Counted from the stretch's first letter, positions 9,863-18,606 are shown. The stretch: 64,000 bases of DNA from VXPQ01 sp965117025 (GCA_965117025.1 OZ220746.1:1054001-1118000), one strand, 5' to 3'. The notes: a model not told the origin generated them from the sequence alone. Numbers and translations: made by a program.

Positions 9863-9893
9863 AAAGCCCTGCCGGTTCGAGCGACAGGGCTTT
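9863..9893 (-). terminator. Intrinsic terminator of the PUR-family gene
   Basis: A 9-bp perfect stem, AAAGCCCTG at 9863-9871 pairing with CAGGGCTTT at 9885-9893, encloses a 13-nt loop. On the minus strand the stem ends in a short T-run. It lies 26 bp beyond the stop of the gene at 9919 and 75 bp before the hisD start, separating the two units. Confidence 0.8.
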
Positions 9894-9918
9894 CCATGCA
9901 AGACCGTCTCCGTCCGTA

Positions 9919-10281
9919 TTAGCGGCGGTTCGTGCCTTCCGAGGAATGATCCCGGTCGTTGATGCTGGTAAGCTCCGGCAGATTACGGAATTCGTATCCC
10001 GGGAGCCGCTCGTCGACCACGTGCTTCACGACATCGTGCAGCGCCGTGATGAACTTGCCGAAATCCTCCTTGTAGAGGAAAATCTTATGCTTTTCGTGCC
10101 GGGTTTCCGAAACGCGTTTACTCTCCGTAATGGTTACGAAGAAATCTTCGCCCGACCGGGTTGTCTTGACATCGAAGTAATAGGTTCGTTTCCCTGCGGG
10201 GACACGCCTGGAATAGATTTCATCGCGATGCGAATACATATCTACCTGGTTATCCCGTCCAATCGACTCGTCGTTCGTCAC
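9919..10281 (-). CDS. PUR-family DNA/RNA-binding protein (DUF3276)
   Basis: The 120-residue protein carries one PUR repeat (about 18-90) with the family signatures EIYSRRVPAGKRTYYFDVK, FFVTITESKRV and KHKIFLYKEDFGKFITAL. Members bind single-stranded nucleic acid; the Borrelia relative BpuR represses translation. An acidic/polar tail follows, ending DRDHSSEGTNRR. An internal ATG at 10239 is a possible alternative start. The gene stands alone between two terminator-like elements, consistent with a highly conserved monocistronic regulator in this lineage. Confidence 0.88.
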   Translation of the reverse strand: MTNDESIGRDNQVDMYSHRDEIYSRRVPAGKRTYYFDVKTTRSGEDFFVTITESKRVSETRHEKHKIFLYKEDFGKFITALHDVVKHVVDERLPGYEFRNLPELTSINDRDHSSEGTNRR

Positions 10282-10480
10282 GTGCTCAGCGTACGTTTGT
10301 TTATAGGGTATCGATGGTAATCAAGGGGCCGGCGGCACAAGAAACCACGCAACACCCCTGCACACGGCATTCACCTTACGGAAAATCCGACCGCAAAATA
10401 TAACGATCCTGTGAACCCGGAGGCAATTTTTTGTGTTCCCGCGTCCGGCATGGCATGGTCCGGCTACGTTTGCCGATCCT

Positions 10481-10523
10481 CAAGAATACCCTGATCAAGT
10501 CCGTTTCGATCAGGGTATCCTTG
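10481..10523. repeat. Intergenic palindromic element, short copy
   Basis: The arms CAAGAATACCCTGATC (10481-10496) and GATCAGGGTATCCTTG (10508-10523) pair over 16 positions with one mismatch and an 11-nt loop. The arms resemble the GGATACTCTGAT family found at 19410, 22423, 40258 and 51457; this copy has lost most of the central core. It begins 3 bp past the stop of the DUF4249 gene, so it could also act as its transcript 3' end. Confidence 0.8.
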
Positions 10524-10525
10524 AA

Positions 10526-11467
10526 TTACTGCGGCGCCGGAAACGCTCCGCCCGTCCCGTCTACCTGCACATGCACCGAATCGACGGAGACCGCCGCAAA
10601 GATGCCGATCCCCCCCTGCACACCGGAAATGGGCTCGCGCCGGTCGGGATCGTCCCTGCTTGCGGCAAACCGGGCATAATCCGGTCCGGATCGCACCAGC
10701 GAAACGCGCAGGCCATGTTCCGGCAACGGATCGCCTTCCTCAGGTACGCTGACGGCATACACCCCGGTCCAGGTCTTGCGATCCGCCCTTATTTCCTGCG
10801 TTTGCTCTCTGAACACCTCGTCGGAACGGAGAAACAGATCCACAATGGGAGAAGAAAACGTGGTGAAAGGCTGCAACTGCGCCCGCACCCAGAACTCTTC
10901 CTGAAACAATCCCGCCTCCGGCGCAGCCCATTCGATCGTGGCCTCGATCGGATATATGTACCCGGTGTACGCGCCGGTCGCCAGCGTGTCCGACAACGCC
11001 AGGGAATCGAGCAGCACCGCAGAAACGGGTTCCTCCGGGATTTCGAGCGATACGGCAAGAACCGCTATTTCGGGCGGAACGAACCCATTCGCCTGGACCA
11101 CAGCATCTCTCCAGACCGCGCTGAACGAGAACACATCGCCGGCGGCCGCAATTCCGGCGCTGTTTCCCTCGGGCAGATACCGGCCCGACTGCCCCGGATC
11201 GGGCGTATACCGGACCAACTCGTCTCCCAGCCTCATCTCCACGGCAGCGTCTGAAACGGCGGCTTGCGCAGCATCGTAGGGCTGCCGGGGCGACAAGGTC
11301 CGGTGCACTCGCACGGGCTGGAGAGGCTGCCCGGTATTGATGAATCCCTCCACCACGACCTGCGCCTCGTCAACCGGGGCCACCGTATCGCACCCCGCCG
11401 CTGCAAGGCATGCGCACAGCACGCCCGCAAACACCAGCTCCACCCTATAGATCGCTTGCGGCTTCAT
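10526..11467 (-). CDS. DUF4249 family lipoprotein, partner of the upstream TBDT
   Basis: The start at 11467 gives a 313-residue lipoprotein with a signal peptide ending CLAAAGC. Its ATG overlaps the receptor stop by 4 nt. Downstream is a beta-rich domain typical of DUF4249: an early VVVEGFINTGQPLQPVRVHR strand, then paired beta segments such as LVRYTPDPGQSGRYLPEG. DUF4249 proteins are outer-membrane lipoproteins encoded next to STN-type TonB receptors in Bacteroidota, and are thought to act as surface accessory or binding subunits. The ligand is unknown. Coupling to the sigma/FecR/TBDT genes suggests joint regulation by that sigma factor. Confidence 0.87.
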   Translation of the reverse strand: MKPQAIYRVELVFAGVLCACLAAAGCDTVAPVDEAQVVVEGFINTGQPLQPVRVHRTLSPRQPYDAAQAAVSDAAVEMRLGDELVRYTPDPGQSGRYLPEGNSAGIAAAGDVFSFSAVWRDAVVQANGFVPPEIAVLAVSLEIPEEPVSAVLLDSLALSDTLATGAYTGYIYPIEATIEWAAPEAGLFQEEFWVRAQLQPFTTFSSPIVDLFLRSDEVFREQTQEIRADRKTWTGVYAVSVPEEGDPLPEHGLRVSLVRSGPDYARFAASRDDPDRREPISGVQGGIGIFAAVSVDSVHVQVDGTGGAFPAPQ

Positions 11468-14115
11468 AATTGCATCCTGATTTCGAACAGGGGCAGGATG
11501 GGCAGACCGCGGCGGTTCTGCACCTCCATACCCTGGTCGGAGGGAAGGTACTGCCGGGCTGTCACATTGCGCCGGTTGGTCACATTGTACAGGTGCAGGC
11601 GGGCAAGCCAGAATGCGCCCAGCACCTGAAAACTGCGCTCCGCGGCTATGTCCATCCGGAAGTAGGGCGGCAACCGCCCGTTGTTCAGAAACGGACGGTA
11701 CAGATACCGAGCCGTTTCGTCGAGCGGATCGCCTATGGCGTACTGCGCCACAGGCACCGTGGTCGGATACCCGCTGCGCGCCTCCAGAATGGAGGTTACC
11801 CGCCATTTCCCGATTTCCCGGGCAACGAGGGCGCCAAAGGATCGGGGCACGTCATATCGGGACGGCCGGAACGAGGTTTCTCCCAACTCCGTCGAGCGCG
11901 TCAGGGACCTTCCCCCTGCATAGTTCAGGCGCACGGACCAGGGGCCACGGTCGGCGACTGCGGAAAGTTCAACCCCGTACGCCCGCGCATTGCCCGGTAC
12001 ATACTGGCCAAGCAGCTCGCCCACATCGATCCCCGGCCCCACCAGTTCATTTTTACTGCGAAACTCATCTTCCGGCAACAGGACATCCGTTACATAACGC
12101 CAGTACATATCCCCATGCAGGGTCAGCCCCCGCAAGGGCCTGCTCTCGACCCCCATCGATCCCTGGTACCCGGAAGACGGGGCAATGTCTTCGCTCGCCG
12201 GAATCCAGCGGCTCGTTACGAGATCGTATGTAAAGGCATAGCGGTCGCGCAATCTGTGGAGGTATTGCATGGTCCGGCTTACGCCGGCACGCAGACGGAG
12301 CCTCCGGGGATCCATGACATGCTCAAGCGCAAGGCTCGGGCTGACATCCGTGCGAAACTCGGATCCGAACACATTGAGGCGCACCCCCGGATGAATGACC
12401 CAACGCTCGTTCAACTGCCATATATCCTGCGCATACACGGCCAGTTCAGGCTCCGCCGCCTCGTTTATCTGCGCATGCCGGTCTACCGTCCCTGCCGAGC
12501 GCCGGATCACCGCATCGAGCGATGAGGAAAAATCGCGCACACCCGCCTGCAGACCTACCTGTATCCGGTGAGAAACGGACTGAAAATATTCAATGTCCAT
12601 CTTCACCCCCATGTCCTGCAGGTCCACCCGGTAGTCGGACTGCATGACCGCCGAGATCGTCGGGCGCAGCAAAGTGCTCTCGCGGGCCCGGTAGGTGGAC
12701 AGATAAGCCGTTCCCGTCGCAAAAAGGCGCTCGGAAAACAGATGCTGGTATCTTGCGCTGACCAACTGGTTGCGCCACTCCTGCGCCACTTCGAAGAAAA
12801 GATCCGCCGGGCGAAGCCAGGACGAGAAATCCAGCGACAAATCGAACGGCAGGCGCAGGTCGAGATCATCGCCCCCGCGATAATAACTGACCGAAAGACG
12901 ATCTCCGCGCCCGAACCGGTGTGTGTACTTGGCGCTTGCGTCGTAAAAATGGTATCCCGTGCGGAGCGTGTCCCGGCGGCCGTCGGCATTTTCCACGGGG
13001 TGCTCGCGTCCGATAATCTTATCGAGATAGGACCTGCGCGCCGCCGCCATGAACGAACTGTTGGCGGTCACCGGCGACTCGATCACCATCCGCCCGCTGA
13101 GCGGGCTCACCGCCATAAGCGCCCGGGGTTCCTGCTGCGACCCGTCCTTCATCTGCGCATCGAGGACCGACGATATCCTCCCCCCGTATTCCACGGGAAA
13201 AGAGCCGCGATACAGCTTGATGTCCTTGAATGTCTCGGTCTGGAAGATGGAAATGAGGCTGAATGCGTGCCAGGGATGATACACGGGGGCGCCGTCGAGC
13301 ATGTAGAGATTCTGATCGGGAGACGCTCCGCGAATCAGCATGCCGCCGTGGAGTTCGCCCGCCTTGCGTATGCCCGGAAACCGCTGAAGAGCCTGGAAAA
13401 GATCCGACTCCCCGGGGAAAGACGGCAACCTTTCGAGGCGGCGAACCGATTCCCGGAGCAGGCCCGGCGAAGCCGCACCCACCGCATAGTCCGCGCGTTC
13501 GTCTTCCACGACAATGCCGCCCCCTTCCAGCGCTACCGGAACGAGCGGCACGATAACCGGCAGAGAGGTCTCTGCAATCCGTTGCTCCCCGGTCGTATAT
13601 CCCAAAAAGGAAGCCTGTACGGCATAATCGCCCGGAGGCAGGGAAGACAGCGCAAAATACCCGGCGTTGTTCGTTACTGCGCCAACGCGCAGTTCGGAGA
13701 GATAGATATGCGCGCCCGGCAGCGCTTCGCCGCTTTCCCGGTCAATCACGAATCCGCGCAGTGTCCACCGGCGCGCGGTTCCCGCCCCGTCGATGACGGA
13801 AGCACGCACTACGACGTATTGCCTGCGGCGCACGCGCTGCGCTTCAAGTGTTGCCGGCCTGAGCACGCACACAAGGGCATCCTCGACAGACGACCCTTCG
13901 TACGTGCAGGTCGTGCGTCGATCCAGGACCAACGCCTCCGAGAACACGATATCGACGCCTGCCTGATCCCGCACCTCCAGCAGCGCATCCCGCAGCGGCG
14001 CTTCTTCGACCTCAATGCGAATGGTTTGCCCCGCCGCCGGGAACGACAAAAGCAGAGAGAGGAATATGACCGACAGCCAGCGCACGCCCCAAGATACCGA
14101 TTTACCCTCGGACAC
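11464..14115 (-). CDS. STN-containing TonB-dependent outer-membrane receptor
   Basis: The 883-residue receptor has a signal peptide (cleavage near AAGQ, about 30). Next is an STN/secretin-like signalling domain (about 31-105, IRIEVEEAPLRDALLEVRDQ). A CarboxypepD_reg-like beta-sandwich follows (about 115-195, GFVIDRESGEALPGAHIYLS), then a plug (about 225-335, FPGIRKAGELHGGMLIRG and ISSVLDAQMKDG) and a long beta barrel. The STN domain passes ligand status to a FecR-type anti-sigma, and such a gene lies directly upstream. The DUF4249 partner is translationally coupled downstream. The substrate cannot be read from the sequence; siderophores, oligosaccharides and peptides are all possible for this class. 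Confidence 0.92.
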   Translation of the reverse strand: MSEGKSVSWGVRWLSVIFLSLLLSFPAAGQTIRIEVEEAPLRDALLEVRDQAGVDIVFSEALVLDRRTTCTYEGSSVEDALVCVLRPATLEAQRVRRRQYVVVRASVIDGAGTARRWTLRGFVIDRESGEALPGAHIYLSELRVGAVTNNAGYFALSSLPPGDYAVQASFLGYTTGEQRIAETSLPVIVPLVPVALEGGGIVVEDERADYAVGAASPGLLRESVRRLERLPSFPGESDLFQALQRFPGIRKAGELHGGMLIRGASPDQNLYMLDGAPVYHPWHAFSLISIFQTETFKDIKLYRGSFPVEYGGRISSVLDAQMKDGSQQEPRALMAVSPLSGRMVIESPVTANSSFMAAARRSYLDKIIGREHPVENADGRRDTLRTGYHFYDASAKYTHRFGRGDRLSVSYYRGGDDLDLRLPFDLSLDFSSWLRPADLFFEVAQEWRNQLVSARYQHLFSERLFATGTAYLSTYRARESTLLRPTISAVMQSDYRVDLQDMGVKMDIEYFQSVSHRIQVGLQAGVRDFSSSLDAVIRRSAGTVDRHAQINEAAEPELAVYAQDIWQLNERWVIHPGVRLNVFGSEFRTDVSPSLALEHVMDPRRLRLRAGVSRTMQYLHRLRDRYAFTYDLVTSRWIPASEDIAPSSGYQGSMGVESRPLRGLTLHGDMYWRYVTDVLLPEDEFRSKNELVGPGIDVGELLGQYVPGNARAYGVELSAVADRGPWSVRLNYAGGRSLTRSTELGETSFRPSRYDVPRSFGALVAREIGKWRVTSILEARSGYPTTVPVAQYAIGDPLDETARYLYRPFLNNGRLPPYFRMDIAAERSFQVLGAFWLARLHLYNVTNRRNVTARQYLPSDQGMEVQNRRGLPILPLFEIRMQL

Positions 14116-14203
14116 GCCCTCCGAAGCCGGACAAAGAGAAAGACCCGGCGCGTCCGGGAAAGGCGCAAGAAGAGAGTACCGGAAAAGCCCGCCGCGGTTC
14201 GCG

Positions 14204-15547
14204 TCAGCGTAAAGATGTGAGGTGGTATCCCTCGCCGTCGGCTTCGGATTCGGCTCTGGATTCAGTCCCGCCCCGTTCGACGGCGGCGCTGATCGCCAGC
14301 GCTACGATGTCCAGCGTTCCGGCGAGCGATTCCTCCTGTGCAAACCGACCGGTCACCCGCTCGTCGAGCAACATCTCATCCGCTGAAATCCCGACCCCAT
14401 AGTGCCTGGAAAGCACGGGAAGGATGTCGCGCACCGGCGTAGCGTGGAATACGAACAGCCCCGTCCATGTGAGGTGTTCGTGGACCCGTACCGATACGGG
14501 TTCCGAAGGAACGCCGGCCGATGTCATACGGCTCATCTGACCCGGAGCAAGCAGGACTGCCCTGTCCGGGGTCTGCCGACCGCTCAATCGCAGACTACCC
14601 TCGACCAGAACGATTTCCGTTCCATCTCCTTCGGCGCGCGCGCCGAAGGAGGTGCCCAGGATTGTCCCCTGCGCATCCGGCGTAACAAGCAGGAAGCGCT
14701 CGGGATTCGGGATAATGTCGAAAAAGGCGCGTCCCTCGAATTCGACGCGCCGATCCCCGTCTTCGTCCATGGCGCCGGACGGATACGTCAGGCGCGAATC
14801 ACCCAGCAGGCGTACGCTGGAGCCGTCTGGCAACTCGACCGTACGCACTTCGGCGGCAGCGGTCTGAATCGTCACCGTATCCGGGGAGACCGGCAACAGG
14901 AAAAACACAAGCGTTGCGAGGGCGGCTGCGGCAGCCACCCCGATCCCTGCCTGTAAAACGCGGCGACGGGAAGAAAGGGCTTGCGCCGGAACGCGTCGGG
15001 AGGACCGTGCGGGTATGCGATCCCTGCGGTAGGATCGGGAAGAACGGGAAGAAGATACGTGGGGCGAAGCAGGCGCTTGCCCAACGGATGCCTCCGCAAA
15101 CCACGCCGACCAATGCGTCTCGAAATCCTGCATGTCGCGGCGAATGTCGCTCGCTACGACCGCGAGTCCGGAGCTATCTGCAAGAATCTGTCGAAATGCA
15201 GGAGCAACTTCTTCAACACGCATCCGTTCGGAATCGGTCAGCGCAGCCGCTCGCCCGCTCTCGTGCAGCACGAACAGAACAAACTGTTCCGGATCCGCCG
15301 AGGCTTCGCCCATCTCGCGAACCAGCAAAGCGCGTACGGCACACCACTCCCGGAGGAGCGCAGCGGCAGCAGGATCGGAAGCCAGAATATCTTGCAATTC
15401 CATGGCCCGCTCCGGGGTCAGGTCGCGATACAGGGCGATCGAATCAATATGTTCAAACGGCGGAGGCACGAAAACATCCGGGCATAGAGCGGTGCGTTGA
15501 CATTTGTTAAGCCGCTGTGGAGACCGAAAAAGTAACGCCTTGTCCAA
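14204..15547 (-). CDS. FecR-type anti-sigma factor / sigma regulator
   Basis: The product is up to 447 residues. It has a cytoplasmic N-terminal part, a single membrane segment (about 198-219, LQAGIGVAAAAALATLVFFL), and a periplasmic FecR domain beginning near TAAAEVRTVELPDGSSVRLL. A C-terminal DUF4974/STN-like domain follows (VFHATPVRDILPVLSRHYG). FecR proteins hold or activate an ECF sigma factor according to a signal from the STN domain of a TBDT. The sigma gene lies immediately upstream and the receptor downstream. The start is uncertain: the ATG at 15547 adds an odd Cys-containing leader, and a GTG at 15469 is a credible alternative. The N-terminal part is longer than in many FecR proteins. 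Confidence 0.87.
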   Translation of the reverse strand: MDKALLFRSPQRLNKCQRTALCPDVFVPPPFEHIDSIALYRDLTPERAMELQDILASDPAAAALLREWCAVRALLVREMGEASADPEQFVLFVLHESGRAAALTDSERMRVEEVAPAFRQILADSSGLAVVASDIRRDMQDFETHWSAWFAEASVGQAPASPHVSSSRSSRSYRRDRIPARSSRRVPAQALSSRRRVLQAGIGVAAAAALATLVFFLLPVSPDTVTIQTAAAEVRTVELPDGSSVRLLGDSRLTYPSGAMDEDGDRRVEFEGRAFFDIIPNPERFLLVTPDAQGTILGTSFGARAEGDGTEIVLVEGSLRLSGRQTPDRAVLLAPGQMSRMTSAGVPSEPVSVRVHEHLTWTGLFVFHATPVRDILPVLSRHYGVGISADEMLLDERVTGRFAQEESLAGTLDIVALAISAAVERGGTESRAESEADGEGYHLTSLR

Positions 15548-15555
15548 AAGAAATT

Positions 15556-15592
15556 AAGAACGCTCTGATCAAAACCGCCTCGATCAGCGCTT
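15556..15592. repeat. Degenerate intergenic palindrome (possible family member)
   Basis: AAGAACGCTCTGATC (15556-15570) faces GATCAGCGCTT (15582-15592) in the 86-bp gap between the sigma factor and FecR genes. The arrangement resembles the window's palindrome family, but the outer arms pair imperfectly and the TCCGCAAAGC core is missing. Membership is tentative. Confidence 0.4.
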
Positions 15593-15633
15593 CACGTTCG
15601 TGCGCAAAGGATATCATAATTGCATCGTTGAAA

Positions 15634-16179
15634 TTAGCGGGAAACGCCGCCGGATTCCCCAAGTGCTTTGCGCAACTTGCGGAGCGCCCGCTTCACCTGC
15701 ATCTTCACGGCGGCTTCCGTCATGTCGAGCGATCGCGCGATTTCCGCATACCGATAGCCGTATTCGCGCATTTCCAGAATCGTGCGGGCCTTCTCGCTCA
15801 GGAGATCGAGCGCCCGCTCGGCATCGATACGGATGCCCTCCCCGGGAACTGCTTCACTCCATCTCGATAATGCATCCGGACCGGCAAGGTATTCCCGGGG
15901 ACCATACCGTCCCCGGTAGTAGTCCTGGGTTTCGAACACCGCCGCCTTCATGACAAAAGCCTGCAAGCGGTCCGGGTCATGCAGATCCGGCAGACTCCGG
16001 TGAAGGCGCAGGAGCGTGTTCTGCACCAGATCGTCCACCTCCGCCCGCTGTCCTATCCGCGATACGAACCAGGCGCGAAGCATGGGATCAAGCCGCCGGA
16101 CAATCGCCTCGAATGCCGCTTCGTCGCCTTCCTGCGCTTGCCGGACGAGTGCGGCGTCTATGAGACGGTTCCCGGACAA
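15634..16179 (-). CDS. ECF-type RNA polymerase sigma factor
   Basis: The protein has sigma region 2 (AFEAIVRRLDPMLRAWFVSR, then AEVDDLVQNTLLRLHRSL) and region 4 (LSEKARTILEMREYGYRYAE, then IARSLDMTEAAVKMQVKRAL). A TTG at 16179 gives 181 residues, the usual ECF length. The longer open frame to 16389 adds residues that do not look like a sigma factor and has no good reason to start there. It is the first gene of a sigma-FecR-TBDT-DUF4249 set, so it probably transcribes that receptor operon when released by FecR. The non-ATG start is inference. Confidence 0.88.
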   Translation of the reverse strand: MSGNRLIDAALVRQAQEGDEAAFEAIVRRLDPMLRAWFVSRIGQRAEVDDLVQNTLLRLHRSLPDLHDPDRLQAFVMKAAVFETQDYYRGRYGPREYLAGPDALSRWSEAVPGEGIRIDAERALDLLSEKARTILEMREYGYRYAEIARSLDMTEAAVKMQVKRALRKLRKALGESGGVSR

Positions 16180-16495
16180 ATCGAAAAATCCTGAAAGATG
16201 AGAGCGAAATGGCGAGGTGAAACAGCAAACGAAAGATAAGAACCGGAGAAAGGGATGTCTTGTTTTGCGGGGCAGCAGGAAAAACGCACCGGGGTCACAC
16301 TCTGCGCCTCGGCCGTGCCGGGAATCAGCCCGAGGGCAAAAAGAGGATCGCGGCGAGGACGGATCCGCGCACGACCTGGATGGTGCCAAGTGTTAAAAGC
16401 ATTTGATAGCAGTTCGGGGAATTGTATACAAAATCATTGCGAATGGGAGACCCGGCTGAAAAAATGCAACATTGGAACGTGTATCCAGTATATTG

Positions 16496-16520
16496 AATAT
16501 AGTCCAATATAGACTATATT
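16496..16520. promoter_or_regulatory. Operator-like palindrome of the toxin-antitoxin operon
   Basis: AATATAGTC (16496-16504) and GACTATATT (16512-16520) are perfect inverted repeats with a 7-bp spacer, 39 bp before the antitoxin GTG. Phd/YefM-type antitoxins repress their own operon by binding such palindromes. The surrounding AT-rich stretch (about 16390-16550) would also hold the promoter. Confidence 0.75.
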
Positions 16521-16559
16521 GAGATATTAGTCGGAACGCATTATACAGAGGCGACTATC

Positions 16560-16838
16560 GTGGCGCATTCCCATTCCCCAAAATCCTGGACTGTGAGCGA
16601 AGCCAAAGCGCATCTCTCCAGAATCCTGCGGTTGTCCGAAGCAGAGGGACCTCAACGCATCGGAATCAGAAAATCCTTTGTGGTGATACCTGCGGACGTA
16701 TGGGACGCCCACGCCAGGCCGGACAAACCGCTTGGCCAATGGCTGATCGACAATGTCCCTCGAGGAATACATCTCGAAGCACCCGATCGCAACGAGCCTG
16801 AGCGCGAGATACCGTTTGCTAACCGGGACACGACGTGA
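16560..16838 (+). CDS. Type II antitoxin, Phd/YefM family
   Basis: The 92-residue protein starts with GTG. It contains the Phd/YefM DNA-binding signature at the N-terminus (WTVSEAKAHLSRILRLSEAE, then IRKSFVVIPADVW) and a polar C-terminal tail likely to wrap the toxin. The family neutralises PIN-domain or RelE-type toxins and represses its own promoter. Its stop overlaps the toxin ATG by 4 nt, the standard coupled arrangement. A perfect palindrome sits just upstream. The locus is more AT-rich than its neighbours, consistent with horizontal transfer. Confidence 0.88.
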   Translation: MAHSHSPKSWTVSEAKAHLSRILRLSEAEGPQRIGIRKSFVVIPADVWDAHARPDKPLGQWLIDNVPRGIHLEAPDRNEPEREIPFANRDTT

Positions 16839-17278
16839 ACGGATTTCTTTTGGACACCAATGTGGTTTCGGAACTGACAAGGGATACGCCGACGCCGCAG
16901 GTTATCGAATTTCTGGCGGAACATTCCGAACTGTGGGTTTCGACCATCGTTCTGCACGAACTGGAGTTTGGCTTGCGGTTGCTGCCCGAGGGACGCCGTC
17001 GTGAAAATCTTCGGGCCATACTGGCGGATTTCATAGAAACGTATGCGAATCGAATCCTCCTTGTCGGATACGAAGAAGGGCAGTGGGCCGCGAGATTCCG
17101 GGCGGATGCACGGCGATGCGGGCGTATCCTGCACCTCGGCGATGCGCTGATTGCAGGAACTGCGAGGGCCCATGACCTCGCCATTGCAACACGGAACACG
17201 GGGGACTTCAACGGCCTCGACGTCGCCACGGTCAATCCCTGGGAAGAAAGGTTATATCCGGGCGAACAGCGTGTCTAA
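16835..17278 (+). CDS. PIN-domain toxin, VapC/FitB family
   Basis: The 147 residues form a single PIN domain. The four acidic residues expected for the metal-dependent ribonuclease site are visible: Asp7 (FLLDTNVVSEL), Glu42 (TIVLHELEFG), Asp103 (HLGDALIAGTA) and Asp124 (TRNTGDFNGL). Such toxins cleave tRNA or rRNA when the antitoxin is lost. The gene overlaps the antitoxin by 4 nt. The NPWE motif near the end is typical of FitB-like members. All catalytic positions are intact, so the toxin should be active. Confidence 0.92.
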   Translation: MNGFLLDTNVVSELTRDTPTPQVIEFLAEHSELWVSTIVLHELEFGLRLLPEGRRRENLRAILADFIETYANRILLVGYEEGQWAARFRADARRCGRILHLGDALIAGTARAHDLAIATRNTGDFNGLDVATVNPWEERLYPGEQRV

Positions 17279-17404
17279 CCTATCGGACGCTCTTGAAATC
17301 CGTGAGCGGTCAACGGGAGCATCCACCGATCTGTCCCGTATATTTCACATAGCGGCCGGTCGATACCGACATACAACCGCTCAACTCCGTTGCAGGAAGC
17401 GATC

Positions 17405-17692
17405 ATGAACCTGTCCGAAACCATCACGTCCGCCATCGTGGCAATGGCTTCCCTGTCGCTGCCCGTTATTCTGGGCTTTTTGCTGTACAGCACATTGCAG
17501 ATCCGCAAGGACCTGAATCAGGACATTCAAAGCCTCCGAAAGGACCTGAACCAGGATATGCAAAGCCTCCGAAAGGACCTGGACAAGGACATTCAAGACC
17601 TCCGAAAGGTCCTGCACCAGGATATCAGCGCAATCAACTCCCGGTTAGGCCGGATCGAAGGGCGGCTCTTTGGCGCAGACAGTCCCACTTGA
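17405..17692 (+). CDS. Small membrane-anchored coiled-coil protein with hendecad repeats
   Basis: From the ATG at 17405 the product has 95 residues: an N-terminal membrane segment (about 10-30, AIVAMASLSLPVILGFLLYS) followed by 11-residue repeats of the form RKDLNQDIQSL. Four clear units and one decayed unit are present. Eleven-residue periodicity predicts a long, slightly right-handed amphipathic coiled coil projecting from the membrane. The DNA repeats with a 33-bp period, so length can change in frame. I do not recognise a named family. It follows the toxin-antitoxin genes by 126 bp, with no evidence of functional linkage. Confidence 0.72.
   Translation: MNLSETITSAIVAMASLSLPVILGFLLYSTLQIRKDLNQDIQSLRKDLNQDMQSLRKDLDKDIQDLRKVLHQDISAINSRLGRIEGRLFGADSPT
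17504..17635 (+). repeat. Four 33-bp tandem repeats encoding hendecads
   Basis: Units begin at 17504, 17537, 17570 and 17603, the later ones each starting CGAAAGG, with decreasing similarity toward the 3' end. Each unit encodes one 11-residue coiled-coil repeat of the protein at 17405. Confidence 0.88.
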
Positions 17693-17700
17693 CCTGCCCC

Positions 17701-18603
17701 TCACCCCACCCCGTACTCCAGCATCTTTCCGCGCACGAACATAACGGACCGGCGCAGGTGTTCCATGCCGTGGATTGGATCGTCGCCGTCCTCGATGGAT
17801 ATCCAGCCGTCGAACCCCACCTCTGCCAGAATGGAAAAGATGCGGTCGTAGTCGTTGAGCCCCTCGCCGATCACGCCGTGCTTCAGGATACGCGCATAGC
17901 CCATGCCCGGCTCGGCTTCGATCCGGCGCAGGTCCGCCAGCGTACCCCCCTCGAGCATCCGGTCGCTGGCATGCATCGTTACGACGCGATGCTTTACGGC
18001 TTCGAGTAAGACGATCGGGTCTTCTCCGGCTATCAGCGCATTGGACGGATCGTAATTCACCCCGAAATGGGGCATATCCCCAAGGCGATCCAGCACTTCC
18101 AGAAAGGTTTCGCTGTCCTGCGCGAATTCGGGGTATGTCCAGTACCCGTCCTTGTAGTGGTTCTCGAGAATCAGCGTCACATCGTGCCGGGCGGCGAAAG
18201 CAGCAGCATCCCGGATGCATTCGACCACCCGGTCCAATGTGCGTTCGCGGTCGAGCCCCGGCCGGCGCTGCCCCGTGAGCACACGGCAATAGCGGCCCCC
18301 GAGGGCCGCGGTCGCTTCAATGGCGCGGCACTGCCGGGCCACCTCCTCCTTGCGCTCCACGGGATCGGGCCGGGTGAAATCCGGAGAATGGCACATCATG
18401 GGGATCGAAAGCTCTCCCGCGCCGGAGGCATGCTCGCGGAGCCGGACCAGCGCGGCCTCGTCCCCCACAGGCGTAAATCCTTCGTAGAACTCCAGCCCGT
18501 CGATGTCCAGCGTCGCCGCAAGATCGATCCACTCCTCGACACGCATGGTGCGCGTCACGCAGAGCGCATCCAGAAAGCACTTGGGGAAAACGGCGAGCGG
18601 CAT
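17701..18603 (-). CDS. Sugar phosphate isomerase/epimerase (AP endonuclease 2-like TIM barrel)
   Basis: The 300-residue protein belongs to the xylose-isomerase-like TIM-barrel superfamily, whose members isomerise or epimerise keto-sugars with a divalent metal. Metal-site features are visible: LILENHYKDGYW (Glu), VNYDPSNALIAG (Asp), VTMHASDRMLEGG (His) and WISIEDGDDPIHG (Glu). There is no signal peptide, so it acts in the cytoplasm. It is the last gene of the 22394-17701 operon, 3 bp after the SDR stop. The substrate is unknown; context suggests an intermediate made by the two dehydrogenases. Confidence 0.85.
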   Translation of the reverse strand: MPLAVFPKCFLDALCVTRTMRVEEWIDLAATLDIDGLEFYEGFTPVGDEAALVRLREHASGAGELSIPMMCHSPDFTRPDPVERKEEVARQCRAIEATAALGGRYCRVLTGQRRPGLDRERTLDRVVECIRDAAAFAARHDVTLILENHYKDGYWTYPEFAQDSETFLEVLDRLGDMPHFGVNYDPSNALIAGEDPIVLLEAVKHRVVTMHASDRMLEGGTLADLRRIEAEPGMGYARILKHGVIGEGLNDYDRIFSILAEVGFDGWISIEDGDDPIHGMEHLRRSVMFVRGKMLEYGVG

Positions 18604-18606
18604 CGG

